Positions 8,729 to 17,329 of a DNA stretch of 64,000 bases are shown here, in pieces. The stretch is from Bin76 sp963665765 (lineage in GTDB: Bacteria; Actinomycetota; Acidimicrobiia; Spongiisociales; ZC4RG35), in contig OY762464.1 in NCBI GenBank assembly GCA_963665765.1, positions 1,302,001 through 1,366,000 of the forward strand, written 5' to 3'. The first letter of the stretch is position 1. The number at the start of each line of letters is the position of its first letter. The position numbers and the translations under genes were made by a program. The notes beneath the pieces were generated by a model. That model searched no databases. It was not told where the DNA came from and saw only the letters and a list, made by a program, of their open reading frames with translations.

Positions 8729-10288
8729 TCAGGGAGTATCCGAATGTGACTCTGCCCCGAACTTGGCTCGCTCGGCGTCTCGGAGCCATCGCTTCATTAC
8801 TTTGCCGGAGTCGTTGCGGGCCAGGGCATCCACTACTTCGAAGTGTTTGGGGACTTTGAATTTGGCGAGGTGGGCGCGGCAGTGGGCGGCCAGCTCTTCT
8901 TCGGTGACGGCTACCCCGGGGAGGGCCACCACGAAGGCCTTGGACACCTCGTCCCAACGTTCATCGGGAACCCCCACCACTGCCGTCTCGGCCACTGCGG
9001 GATGTCTGGCCAGGACCCGTTCGATCTCGGCGCTGGCCACGTTTTCTCCGCCGCTTTTGATCATGTCCTTTTTGCGGTCCACAAACCACATATACCCGTC
9101 GGCGTCAATGCGGCAGATGTCGCCGGAGTGAAACCACCCGTTGCGGAAGGCGGCGGCGGTCTCTTCGGGATCGTTCCAGTAGCCCGGTGACACCTTGGGG
9201 CCGCGGGCCACCAGCTCTCCGGGCTCCCCGGGCGGCACCGGGCGGCCTTCGTCGTCCACTATCCGCAGGTCGATGTTGGCAAAGGGCCTCCCCACCGATC
9301 CGATCTTGCCGGGAGGAGGGTTGGCCTCCAGGTAGGCGGCGCCGTTGGTGAGTTCGGTCATGCCATAGGCCTCTGACAGGCGCACATGAGGCAGGGTCTT
9401 TTGAAAACGCCGGTAGACCGGCGCCGGCAGCCCTCCGAAGATGATCCACTTCAAAGAGGACAGATCGTATCGGTCCCGGTCTTCCATCCTCATGATGTCG
9501 TGGATGATCTGAGCCGCCAGCACGCCTCCCACCACTTTCTCCCTGGCCACCAGCTTCACGATTTCCGGGCCTGCATAGCTGTGGACCACCACCAGGGTCG
9601 CCCCGATGTAAAGAGCGGTGAGCCCGGGAACATCCAAACCGCTGACATGAAAGAGGGGCGCCGACAGCATGATCCGGTCGGAAGGAACCATCTCCATTTC
9701 CAGGATCTGGCCCAGTTGGTTCCAGATCACATTTCCGTGGGTGGTGATCACTCCCTTGGGATGGCTGGTGGTGCCGGAGGTATAGAGAATGCGGGCCAGG
9801 TCGTGCAGACCCATGGGCGCATCGGGCACCTCCGCTCCGGCGTTGGCTTCCATCAACTCCTCGTAGACATGCCACCCCGAAAAGGCGCCGTCGGCGTGGG
9901 TGACGACATGGCGAATGCCAGGTGAGGCGCCCACCGTCTCGTGAGCCTTGTCATGGAACCGTTCATCGACCACCAGACCCACTGCCCCGGAGTGGTTGAC
10001 AATGTAGGTCAACTCACGGGGATGGAGGCGCCAGTTGAGGGGGATGAACGCCGCGCCGATTCGGTTGATGGCCAGGATCTCGATCAGGTAGCGATAGGAA
10101 TTGTCGGCCAGGATGGCGATTATGTCTCCCCTGCCATATCCCAGATCCAATAGCGCCTGGGCCATCCGGCTTACCGCCGCATCCAGTTGCCGGTAGGTGA
10201 GGCGTACCTCGCCGTCCACCACCGCCTCCCGATCTCCGAAGCGGTGCTTGTTCCGCTCCAACAGTCGGCTCAGATTGGCGGTGGGCAT
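8729..10288 (-). CDS. Acyl-CoA ligase (class I adenylate-forming)
   Basis: A 519-residue acyl/aryl-CoA synthetase, or AMP-binding enzyme, that would activate a carboxylic acid to its CoA thioester via an acyl-adenylate. It has the phosphate-binding loop YTSGTTSHPKGV, the A5 motif YGMTELT, the hinge region SGDICRIDADGYMWFVDRKKDMIKSGGENV and the catalytic lysine in NDSGKVMKR near the C-terminus. I chose the ATG at 10288 (MPTANLSRLLERN), because the longer frame to 10411 overlaps the glyoxalase-fold gene upstream and has no similarity there. The gene lies 22 bases after that gene and is the last of the operon. The acid substrate cannot be read from sequence. Confidence 0.92.
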   Translation of the reverse strand: MPTANLSRLLERNKHRFGDREAVVDGEVRLTYRQLDAAVSRMAQALLDLGYGRGDIIAILADNSYRYLIEILAINRIGAAFIPLNWRLHPRELTYIVNHSGAVGLVVDERFHDKAHETVGASPGIRHVVTHADGAFSGWHVYEELMEANAGAEVPDAPMGLHDLARILYTSGTTSHPKGVITTHGNVIWNQLGQILEMEMVPSDRIMLSAPLFHVSGLDVPGLTALYIGATLVVVHSYAGPEIVKLVAREKVVGGVLAAQIIHDIMRMEDRDRYDLSSLKWIIFGGLPAPVYRRFQKTLPHVRLSEAYGMTELTNGAAYLEANPPPGKIGSVGRPFANIDLRIVDDEGRPVPPGEPGELVARGPKVSPGYWNDPEETAAAFRNGWFHSGDICRIDADGYMWFVDRKKDMIKSGGENVASAEIERVLARHPAVAETAVVGVPDERWDEVSKAFVVALPGVAVTEEELAAHCRAHLAKFKVPKHFEVVDALARNDSGKVMKRWLRDAERAKFGAESHSDTP

Positions 10289-10310
10289 GGTTGGACCGTC
10301 CCGTTGAGTC

Positions 10311-10817
10311 CTAAACGTCCTTGGGGTGTTTACTACGGTAGGCCACGATCTCGGCGCGCGTGGGAAGAGCGACGAATTCCAACAGATATCCGTCGGGATC
10401 CCGGCAGACAAAGGACCGGATGACCCCGTAGTTCTTCAGTTCCACCGCCAAGGGCTCGGAGAGACACTCGGCCCCCGCCTTTTGGGCGCGACGGTATTGA
10501 TCATCAATGGTGTCGCCTTCCTCCAGTTCAAAGGACATGAGGAAGGCGCCCAGATCCATCATCCCGCCGGGGAGGGTGCCCAGGGTGGGTCCGCCCTTCC
10601 ACTCGATCATTTCGATCTGACCCAACTGCGAGGGACCCTGCATGAAGACCGAGCGCCCGGTGGTCCCGCGGGGAACTGCCAGGAAGTCTTCGAGGTCTTT
10701 GCCCCCCAGATTCATTTCGAGCGTGGCGCGATAGCCAAGAACTTGCTGGTAGAAGGCCATCGACCGCTCCAGGTTGCTCACCGGGAGGGCGACATGGTGA
10801 ATCTCGCTGACGCTCAC
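10311..10817 (-). CDS. Glyoxalase-fold (VOC) protein
   Basis: A 168-residue vicinal-oxygen-chelate protein with two betaalphabetabetabeta modules. The first opens with IHHVALPVSNLERSMAFYQQVLGY, and the second ends RDPDGYLLEFV, the usual metal-binding end of VOC domains. Such proteins are isomerases, epimerases (as in methylmalonyl-CoA metabolism), dioxygenases or lyases. His at IHHVALP and Glu at LLEFV are plausible metal ligands. The GTG start at 10817 overlaps the stop of the LLM gene upstream (GTGA), so the two are translationally coupled. The much longer open frame seen here is only antisense noise beyond this start. The reaction is unknown. Confidence 0.85.
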   Translation of the reverse strand: MSVSEIHHVALPVSNLERSMAFYQQVLGYRATLEMNLGGKDLEDFLAVPRGTTGRSVFMQGPSQLGQIEMIEWKGGPTLGTLPGGMMDLGAFLMSFELEEGDTIDDQYRRAQKAGAECLSEPLAVELKNYGVIRSFVCRDPDGYLLEFVALPTRAEIVAYRSKHPKDV

Positions 10818-11878
10818 ACCAGTACCAGATTGTCGGCGGTCTGCAGTTGGGGCATCACTTCGGAGGCGAACGTCTCCATGGCAGCCAGAGCGGCGGACCG
10901 CCGAAGAGAGGGGATCCGAAACCAGCCTATGTAGTGAGTGACGCCCAACTCTTCGCCCAGCAGGCCCAGGGTGTTGACCACCTGGTCGGTTGAGCCGAAG
11001 TTGCCGCCGTGGGTGAGCGTCTGCTCCAGGGTGAGCAGTTCGATGTTCTCCCGCACCTTGGCATAGTAGGCGGCTTCCGAGGCAAGACCCTCGTCGGATC
11101 CGGGAATCACCTTGCCGACCGAGCGGTAGTAGCGAAGCGCCGCCTCGGCGGCCTCCCGCAGGCCGGCGGAATCGGCGCCTGCCCACACCTGCTGCATGAA
11201 CGGCAATTCGTAGTCGGCCGGGTTGAAGCCCGCCTCCACCAAAGAATCCCGGTATACCTGGAAGTTGTCCTTCATTTTGCCGAGGGGAGTGAAATTGGGA
11301 GAAGTGATGATGTTGGCGCCATCCAAACCCCGCTTGCGGAAAGAACTGGGTGACACCGCTCCGTGAACCAGGGGAGGACCCCCCGGCTGATAGGGCCGAG
11401 GATAGGTGGTTAGGTGCGCGTGTTGGAAATGCCGCCCCTGATACGACCATCCCTCTTCATTCCACGCCAAGTGCAGAATGTCCATCGCCTCGTCATAGCG
11501 CTCCCGGGACTCGGCCGGATCGATCCCGAAACCCTTGAACTCTTTGGGCTGGTATCCCCGTCCCACGCCCATCTGAAACCTTCCCCGGCTGATCACATCC
11601 AACGCCGCTCCCTCCTCGGCCAACCGGATCGGATCGTGAAAGGGAACCACCATCACCGCCGTGCCGACCATTATGTTCCGGGTGCTGGAGGCGATCGCCG
11701 CCCCGAATTGCAGGGGGTTGCCCAAGATGCCATAGCGGGAAAAGTGGTGCTCGGCCAGCCACACCGAATCAAACCCCAGTTGATCGGCGATCCGGATCTC
11801 CTCCAAAGTGTCGTGGAGCACCTGGTGATCCTCCTGTTCACCCGCCGATGGAAACAGGTTCATGATTCCGAATTTCAT
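10814..11878 (-). CDS. LLM-class flavin/F420-dependent oxidoreductase
   Basis: A 354-residue bacterial-luciferase-like TIM barrel. It starts MKFGIMNLFPSAG and has the family blocks ADQLGFDSVWLAEHHF, TAVMVVPFHDPIRLAEE and GRFQMGVGRGYQPKEF. Such enzymes use reduced FMN or F420 to oxygenate or reduce small organic substrates. I set the start at the ATG at 11878 because family members begin MKFG; the longer frame adds nine unrelated residues. It opens a three-gene unit with the glyoxalase-fold gene (overlapping by 4 bases) and the acyl-CoA ligase. A TetR-type palindrome lies 26 bases upstream. Confidence 0.9.
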   Translation of the reverse strand: MKFGIMNLFPSAGEQEDHQVLHDTLEEIRIADQLGFDSVWLAEHHFSRYGILGNPLQFGAAIASSTRNIMVGTAVMVVPFHDPIRLAEEGAALDVISRGRFQMGVGRGYQPKEFKGFGIDPAESRERYDEAMDILHLAWNEEGWSYQGRHFQHAHLTTYPRPYQPGGPPLVHGAVSPSSFRKRGLDGANIITSPNFTPLGKMKDNFQVYRDSLVEAGFNPADYELPFMQQVWAGADSAGLREAAEAALRYYRSVGKVIPGSDEGLASEAAYYAKVRENIELLTLEQTLTHGGNFGSTDQVVNTLGLLGEELGVTHYIGWFRIPSLRRSAALAAMETFASEVMPQLQTADNLVLV

Positions 11879-11903
11879 TGTCCGGGCTCCGCTATCGCCG
11901 CTC

Positions 11904-11921
11904 ATTCCGACCGGTCAGTAT
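11904..11921. promoter_or_regulatory. Candidate TetR-family operator
   Basis: An 18-base imperfect palindrome centred on GACCGGTC (ATTCCGACCGGTCAGTAT on the plus strand, 7 of 9 positions matched between arms). It sits 26 bases upstream of the LLM start at 11878. Actinobacterial TetR regulators of acyl-CoA catabolism often bind sites of this shape. No tetR gene is in the window, so the regulator is unknown. Confidence 0.4.
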
Positions 11922-11957
11922 GTTAGCGGAGTTCTCTTGGGCGTTCCAGTGAGCCTC

Positions 11958-12950
11958 CTAGCCCTCCCGGAAATGCGGGATGACCTCCTCGGCGAACCGT
12001 CTCACCGAGTCGGTGGATAGCCGGGCCGGCATACCGGTCCAGAACGGGCGAAACACCACATGGTTGATGCCCAGCGCCGCCAGAGCTTCGATCTTGGCGA
12101 TCAGGGTGGTTGCAGAGCCCACCAAAAAGGTGGTGCGGACCAGCTCTTCAATGCGAGACTTCTGCCAGGAGATCGCCTCGTACTCGGAGTAGATCATGTA
12201 CTCCCTCTCCATGTACGGCAGCGCCGATTCGACGGCGGTCCGATCATCGGGGCCGCAGAAGAGTTCCACGATCAGCGGATATTCCCTTCCCTCCCGGGTT
12301 TTGCCGGCCTCGGCCAGCGCCTGGTCGTGCAATGCCAAAGCCTTCGGCAGGTATCGGGGACTCGGTGCGTTTCCGGGCGCCAACCAGGCGTCTCCCAGGC
12401 GAGCGGCTCGTTTCACCGCCGGTTTGCCTCCCGCCCCGATCCAGATGGGAGGTCCCCCGGGCTGGTGGGGAGGAACGCTGATGGCGTGGCCGGACACCTG
12501 GTAGTGCCGTCCTCGATAATCGACCTGCTCGCCGCTCCACATTTGCCTGATGATCTCGATCGATTCGGTGAGCCGACCCGCCCGTTCCCTCCGGGGGATT
12601 CCGAAAGCGTCGAACTCGTTGTCCCGATATCCGGCGCCCAAACCCAGCACCACCCGGCCGCCGGAGATCTGATCCAAAGTGGCGAACTCCTCGGCCACAT
12701 GCACCGGATGAAGAAACGGCGCCAGCAAAATAGCGGTGCCGATGGTCATGGTGTCAGTGATCCCGGCCAGTCGGGAGGTCATCGAAATGGGCTGGAAAGT
12801 GGCGAGGTTGGCCAGATAGTGGTGGATGGTCCACATCGAGTCGTATCCGAGTTGTTGGGCGGTCTCCGCCAGATCCCACAACTCGGCGAGCCTCTGGGGC
12901 AGGTCGTCGGAAGGCAGGTATTGATGGGAGGCCAGCAGCCCGAACTTCAT
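11958..12950 (-). CDS. LLM-class flavin/F420-dependent oxidoreductase
   Basis: A 330-residue luciferase-like oxidoreductase with AQQLGYDSMWTIHHY, GTAILLAPFLHPVHVAEE and GGRVVLGLGAGYRDNEFDAFG. The fold and length are normal for the family. Its ATG overlaps the TGA of the upstream enoyl-CoA hydratase-like gene by 4 bases. It is the last gene of the long operon that begins near 20169. The 79-base gap after it, with a palindrome, suggests the next LLM gene has its own promoter. Substrate and cofactor (FMN or F420) are not visible from sequence. Confidence 0.9.
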   Translation of the reverse strand: MKFGLLASHQYLPSDDLPQRLAELWDLAETAQQLGYDSMWTIHHYLANLATFQPISMTSRLAGITDTMTIGTAILLAPFLHPVHVAEEFATLDQISGGRVVLGLGAGYRDNEFDAFGIPRRERAGRLTESIEIIRQMWSGEQVDYRGRHYQVSGHAISVPPHQPGGPPIWIGAGGKPAVKRAARLGDAWLAPGNAPSPRYLPKALALHDQALAEAGKTREGREYPLIVELFCGPDDRTAVESALPYMEREYMIYSEYEAISWQKSRIEELVRTTFLVGSATTLIAKIEALAALGINHVVFRPFWTGMPARLSTDSVRRFAEEVIPHFREG

Positions 12951-13933
12951 GTCGATCCCTCCGAATCCGACCGCTTCATCCTGCCTCCCAGTCGAAAGAA
13001 GGGCGCCACCGCCTGATCGCGTTCCCGCAGCGTGCGGGCCAAGCCCTTGTCTCGGCGTTCCCGGAGGAAATTGAATTCACCCTCCTCCAACACCAGGTTG
13101 GTGGCCCAGCCGTGGCCGACCCAGCCGGTCATTTCCCCGACGCCCTTTCCGCGGGCTTCCATCACCATCTGCATCATGGCTTTGCCCATCATGATTCCAT
13201 CAAGCGGCATCATGGTGATGGCGGTGGCGTAGTCATCCACCCAGCGATCCAGGTCTTGGCGGGGCACCACCTTGTTTACAAACCCGATCTGCTCGGCTTC
13301 CGATGCTTCCAAAGGCCGCATGGTCAGCATGATCTCCTTCATCTTCTTGAGGCCCAGGTTCTCGATCCACGCATACATGTCCTGGGGAGCGGCGCCCAGA
13401 TAGCGGAAGGCGGGATGGGTGAACAGGGCGTCGGGAGAGGCGATCACCAAGTCGGTGGCCAGGGCTATCTGCATATGCCCCCCATAGCAATAGCCGTGCA
13501 CCTGGGAGATGGTGGCCTTCAGGCAGTCGGTGATGGGATTGGTGAAGGCTCCGAAGATCAGGTTGCGGTCGGGAAGCATGCGCTGGCGCTGGGCGGGACG
13601 GCGCCGGGTCTTTCGATCTTTACCCTTGCCATACCCGATGTAGTGGCCCAACTCGGAGGCGTCGGCGCCGGTGCCGAAGCAGGATCCGGCGCCCCGGAAA
13701 ACGATCACCTTGACATCGTCGTCCACTTCCGCTTCTTTCACCAGATCCCCGATCCGTTCCAAAGAGGCGATGGGAAGAGCGTTGAGACGCCGGGGCACAT
13801 TGAATGTCACGTATGCGATCGGTTTTTCGGGGTGCTTCTCATAGAGCACGCTTCGTTCCAGAACGGCCGGGTCGATCTCCATCGCTTCGGCGTCCCACTG
13901 TTCTCCCAGCAGCTCGTATTCACTCTTTTTCAT
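12947..13933 (-). CDS. Enoyl-CoA hydratase/isomerase family protein
   Basis: A 328-residue crotonase-fold protein. The first oxyanion-hole segment reads VIVFRGAGSCFGTGADASELG and the second VHGYCYGGHMQIALATDLVIAS. The two glutamates that serve as acid/base in classic hydratases are not at the expected places after these segments. The protein could therefore be an isomerase, a C-C hydrolase or a divergent hydratase. It is longer than a typical 260-residue member, with an N-terminal extension and a basic C-terminal tail. It overlaps both neighbours by 4 bases, consistent with tight co-translation with the upstream acyl-CoA ligase. Confidence 0.85.
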   Translation of the reverse strand: MKKSEYELLGEQWDAEAMEIDPAVLERSVLYEKHPEKPIAYVTFNVPRRLNALPIASLERIGDLVKEAEVDDDVKVIVFRGAGSCFGTGADASELGHYIGYGKGKDRKTRRRPAQRQRMLPDRNLIFGAFTNPITDCLKATISQVHGYCYGGHMQIALATDLVIASPDALFTHPAFRYLGAAPQDMYAWIENLGLKKMKEIMLTMRPLEASEAEQIGFVNKVVPRQDLDRWVDDYATAITMMPLDGIMMGKAMMQMVMEARGKGVGEMTGWVGHGWATNLVLEEGEFNFLRERRDKGLARTLRERDQAVAPFFRLGGRMKRSDSEGST

Positions 13934-15447
13934 GGGATGGTCTTCTCCAGGTTCGGTTTCTCCAGCCGGGCTCGATTGATCTTGCCTGTCTCGGTGCGGG
14001 GTAGGGCGGAGACGAACTCCACCTGTCTGATGGCTTTGAAATGCGCCAAGCGGTCTCTCACATGCTCCCTCAATTCGGCGTCCATTCCGTTGGGGACAGT
14101 ACCGGACGCCACCACAAACGCCTTGGGAACCTCACCCAACCGCTCATCGGAAACCCCTACGACTGCCACGTCCGCCACGGCCGGGTGGGAACGCAAAGCC
14201 TCTTCCAGTTCGGTGGGCCACACTTGAAAACCCCCGGTCTTGATCATGTCCCGTTTCCTCCCCACCAAAAACAACACCCGGTCTTCGTCCAGATACCCCA
14301 TATCCCCCGAATACACCCATCCGTCGCGAACCAGTTTCCCGCTCGCCTCCCGGTCGCCCAGGTACCCCTTGGCCAGATCGCTTTGCACACAGATCTCGCC
14401 CACCTCTCCCCGGCCAAGCGCCCGGTCCTTTTCGTCGCGGATCTCCAAATTCACCCCGTCGTAGACCCGACCCGCCGATCCGGGTTTCCAAAGTCCGGCC
14501 GCCAGATCGGCCCGGGTCCATCCCGCCACATGCCCCGTCTCGGTGGAGCCGTAATTGGTGGCGATGGGGATGCCGAAGCGCTTCTCGAATCGTCGCCGAA
14601 GCTGGGAGTCGAGAGCCTGTCCCGCCACCAGAACCGCTCGCACCGTGCTGAGATCCACCGGATCCTCCAGCCCGGCCAGGTCGTACAGCATGGTTGGCAT
14701 TAAAAACAGATTGTCGATCCGGTGCTGCCCGACCAACTCCACCACTGCGGATGCGCTGAACTTTCCCATCAACAACAGGGGTCTTCCCACATAGAAGGCG
14801 AACAGCAAGGTCTGCTGGCCCCCGCTGTGGAAGAGCGGCAGCGCCAGCAGGTTGGGCGGAACGGCGGGATGGGCCAACCGGTAGGGGCCGGGACGCCCTT
14901 TGGAAACGGCTGCCAACTGCCGGACGGCCCCCATGGTTCCCCCATGAGTGGTGACCACCGGTTTGGGCAGTCCGGTGGTTCCACCGGTGAACAGCACCAC
15001 CGCCTCGTCGGCGTCCTGCATCTCAACGGGATCGGCCGCGGGTTCTTCCACCTCGGCCGACTCCCACTCCTGCATGCTGTCGGGAGTTAGGCAATAGGTC
15101 TCCCAACCGTTCACCATGGGGGTCTGTGGGGTGACTATCACCAGCCGCGGGCGGGTTTGCTCCAGGGTCTTGGCCAATTCGGCTCGGTTGTACAGCGAAG
15201 AGACGGTGACCGGAACCGCTCCCAGTCTCCAGGCGCCGTACAGGAGGGCCACCACCTCGGGCCGGTTGGGAACCACGATGGCCACCCGATCACCGCGGGC
15301 AACCTGCCGCTCTTGCAACCTCCCGGCCACCGCAGCCGAAATCCGCCAGAGCGTCCCCCAACTCCAGCCGCGCCCATCTTCAAACAGCAGAGCGGTTCGT
15401 TCCGAGGCTTCCCGGGCTCGATCCGAGAGCACCGAAGCAATATTCAC
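13930..15447 (-). CDS. Acyl-CoA ligase (class I adenylate-forming)
   Basis: A 505-residue AMP-binding enzyme. Its phosphate loop is FTGGTTGLPKPV, slightly off the usual TSGTTGxPKG. A5 is YGSTETGHVAG, the hinge is GDMGYLDEDRVLFLVGRKRDMIKTGG, and the catalytic lysine lies in PRTETGKINR. It would activate an acid that the enoyl-CoA hydratase-like protein next acts on. Its stop overlaps the start of that gene by 4 bases. It follows the ABC importer genes after 6 bases, which ties uptake and activation to one transcript. Confidence 0.92.
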   Translation of the reverse strand: MNIASVLSDRAREASERTALLFEDGRGWSWGTLWRISAAVAGRLQERQVARGDRVAIVVPNRPEVVALLYGAWRLGAVPVTVSSLYNRAELAKTLEQTRPRLVIVTPQTPMVNGWETYCLTPDSMQEWESAEVEEPAADPVEMQDADEAVVLFTGGTTGLPKPVVTTHGGTMGAVRQLAAVSKGRPGPYRLAHPAVPPNLLALPLFHSGGQQTLLFAFYVGRPLLLMGKFSASAVVELVGQHRIDNLFLMPTMLYDLAGLEDPVDLSTVRAVLVAGQALDSQLRRRFEKRFGIPIATNYGSTETGHVAGWTRADLAAGLWKPGSAGRVYDGVNLEIRDEKDRALGRGEVGEICVQSDLAKGYLGDREASGKLVRDGWVYSGDMGYLDEDRVLFLVGRKRDMIKTGGFQVWPTELEEALRSHPAVADVAVVGVSDERLGEVPKAFVVASGTVPNGMDAELREHVRDRLAHFKAIRQVEFVSALPRTETGKINRARLEKPNLEKTIP

Positions 15448-15453
15448 CGGCTG

Positions 15454-16443
15454 TCACCCATCTGCGGAATGGAGAGGCGCGCCCTTCGGCTGGATACAAC
15501 GAGACCCGTGGTCGTGACCGGTTTGGGTCCAATCCACATCAACGTCCGAGCACTCTCCCACCGCATGGGGACATCGGGAGGCGAACCGACAGCCCACGAA
15601 CCCGGGCGTCACCCGCGGTGGGGTCCCGTCGATCCCCACCAGGGGCGCCTTCTTCGCCCATATCGGCACCGACCTCAAAAGACCCCGCGTGTAGGGATGG
15701 TGGGGCAAACCGACCACCTGGGAGGTCGGACCCAATTCGACAACCTCCCCCCCGTACATCACCGCCATGCGGGTGCAGACTTCCGCGGCCAGCAGCAGGT
15801 CGTGGGTGACATAGATCAGCGAATGTCCCATATCGGTCGCCAGTTCCCTGACCAACTCCATCACCTCGGCCTGGGTGGTGACATCGAGCGCCGAGGTTGA
15901 TTCGTCGGCAATCACCAGCTCCGGTTCCGAAACGATGGCAATGGCAATGGCGGCTCGCTGGCGCATCCCGCCCGACAGTTGGTGGGGATAGGATCGCAAC
16001 ACCCGCCCCGGGTCGTGAAAGCCCATCCGGGAGATGACTTCTTCAATCCTTCCGGCCCGGTCGGACGCGCTCTGATCGGCTCGATTGGCTTTGAGCACCT
16101 GTCGCATCTGGGTGTTGATGCGAAGCAACGGGTTGAGGGAACTGGAGGCATTTTGGAAAACCATCCCCACATGACGTCCGCGGAGACGACTGAGATTGTT
16201 CCGGCCATCCCCCAGCACCTGCCGGCCCTGGAAGTGGATGGATCCCCGGGTGATGCGCACGTTTCGTTCGGTGAGCCCCAGCAGACTTCGGACGGCGGTG
16301 GTCTTGCCGCTTCCCGACTCTCCGATCAGCCCGATCACATCACCGGGATAGATATCCAGATCGAACTTGTCCACCGCCACGATCGTCCCCACCGAGCTAG
16401 TGGCCTCCACCCGCAGGGACCGGACGCTCAGCAGAGGATCCAT
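15454..16443 (-). CDS. Oligopeptide-type ABC transporter ATPase (DppD/OppD-like)
   Basis: A 329-residue ATPase with Walker A GESGSGKTT, signature LSGGMRQR and Walker B LVIADESTSALD (Ser where Pro is usual). The C-terminal oligopeptide-type extension carries CRFASRCPHAVGEC. The start is the ATG at 16443 (MDPLLSVRSLRVEATS), 4 bases after the permease stop; the longer frame is antisense to the permease gene. It forms the DppD half of an importer with the three genes upstream. Members move peptides, nickel or other small organic solutes across the cytoplasmic membrane. Co-transcription with acyl-CoA ligases hints at an organic acid conjugate or amide. Confidence 0.93.
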   Translation of the reverse strand: MDPLLSVRSLRVEATSSVGTIVAVDKFDLDIYPGDVIGLIGESGSGKTTAVRSLLGLTERNVRITRGSIHFQGRQVLGDGRNNLSRLRGRHVGMVFQNASSSLNPLLRINTQMRQVLKANRADQSASDRAGRIEEVISRMGFHDPGRVLRSYPHQLSGGMRQRAAIAIAIVSEPELVIADESTSALDVTTQAEVMELVRELATDMGHSLIYVTHDLLLAAEVCTRMAVMYGGEVVELGPTSQVVGLPHHPYTRGLLRSVPIWAKKAPLVGIDGTPPRVTPGFVGCRFASRCPHAVGECSDVDVDWTQTGHDHGSRCIQPKGAPLHSADG

Positions 16444-16447
16444 GACG

Positions 16448-17329
16448 CTACAGATAGGTCCGCTTGCGAGGATCGTACCGGGCTCGCAGCGCATCGCCCA
16501 GCAGATTGATGGAGAGCACCACAAAAGTGATGGCGATCCCCGGAAAGGCCACCACCCACCAGGCATCCTGGATGAACTCCCGACCACCGGCCAGCATCCC
16601 GCCCCAACTGATGTCGGGGGAAACCACTCCCAATCCCAGGAAGCTGAGGGCGCTTTCCGCCAGGATCATGGTCCCCACCTCCAAGGTGGCCAACACCAAA
16701 ACGGTGCCCCCCACATTGGGAAAGACATGGCGCAAGATGATGCGCATCGGCGAGGCGCCCGCCGCCCGCAACCCGAGGATGAAGGGCCGTTCCCGAAGGG
16801 AAAGGGTCTCGGCGCGGATCACCCGGGCATACTGCGCCCAGCTGATGATGGCCAGCACCACCACCAGCACCACCAGCGACCTGCCTCGGCTGACGATGAT
16901 GGCGATGGCCAGCAGGATGAAGGGAAGGGCCAGTTGGGCGTCCACCACCCGGGATATAACCGTGTCTGCCCATCCCCGCCGATAACCGGCGATCATGCCC
17001 AGCAGCGTCCCGAACACCGAGCCCACCAGCACCGCGGCCATGGCGATCACAAAGGTCAGGCGACCTCCATAGATAATGCGGGCCAGCAGGTCTCGGCCCA
17101 GTTGATCGGTCCCCAGAGGATGATCCCAGGTGCCCCCTTCCAAGAAGATGGGCGGAATCAACCGGGCTCGCAGGTCCTGGATTCCGGGATCGGCCAGGGG
17201 AAGCAACGGCGCGGCCAGCACCATCAGGCCCAGCACCAAAAGCGGGACGCCCATCAACCACAGCGACCGGTTGGCCGATCGACGGGGACCCCTTTTCCGG
17301 TCCGTAGTCAAAGATCCGCCCAACATCAT
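16448..17329 (-). CDS. ABC transporter permease (DppC/OppC-like)
   Basis: A 293-residue inner-membrane permease. A first hydrophobic segment lies near residues 25-46. It is followed by the family HPLGTDQLGRDLLARIIYGGR motif and several membrane spans. The EAA-type loop that contacts the ATPase lies at RAAGASPMRIILRHVFPNV. The ATG overlaps the stop of the DppB-like gene by 4 bases. With that gene it forms the transmembrane path of the importer. Confidence 0.93.
   Translation of the reverse strand: MMLGGSLTTDRKRGPRRSANRSLWLMGVPLLVLGLMVLAAPLLPLADPGIQDLRARLIPPIFLEGGTWDHPLGTDQLGRDLLARIIYGGRLTFVIAMAAVLVGSVFGTLLGMIAGYRRGWADTVISRVVDAQLALPFILLAIAIIVSRGRSLVVLVVVLAIISWAQYARVIRAETLSLRERPFILGLRAAGASPMRIILRHVFPNVGGTVLVLATLEVGTMILAESALSFLGLGVVSPDISWGGMLAGGREFIQDAWWVVAFPGIAITFVVLSINLLGDALRARYDPRKRTYL

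Noticed and set aside
10311..11450. 379-residue frame covering the glyoxalase-fold gene
   Set aside because: The N-terminal 200 residues are antisense noise over the LLM gene; the VOC domain begins at 10817.
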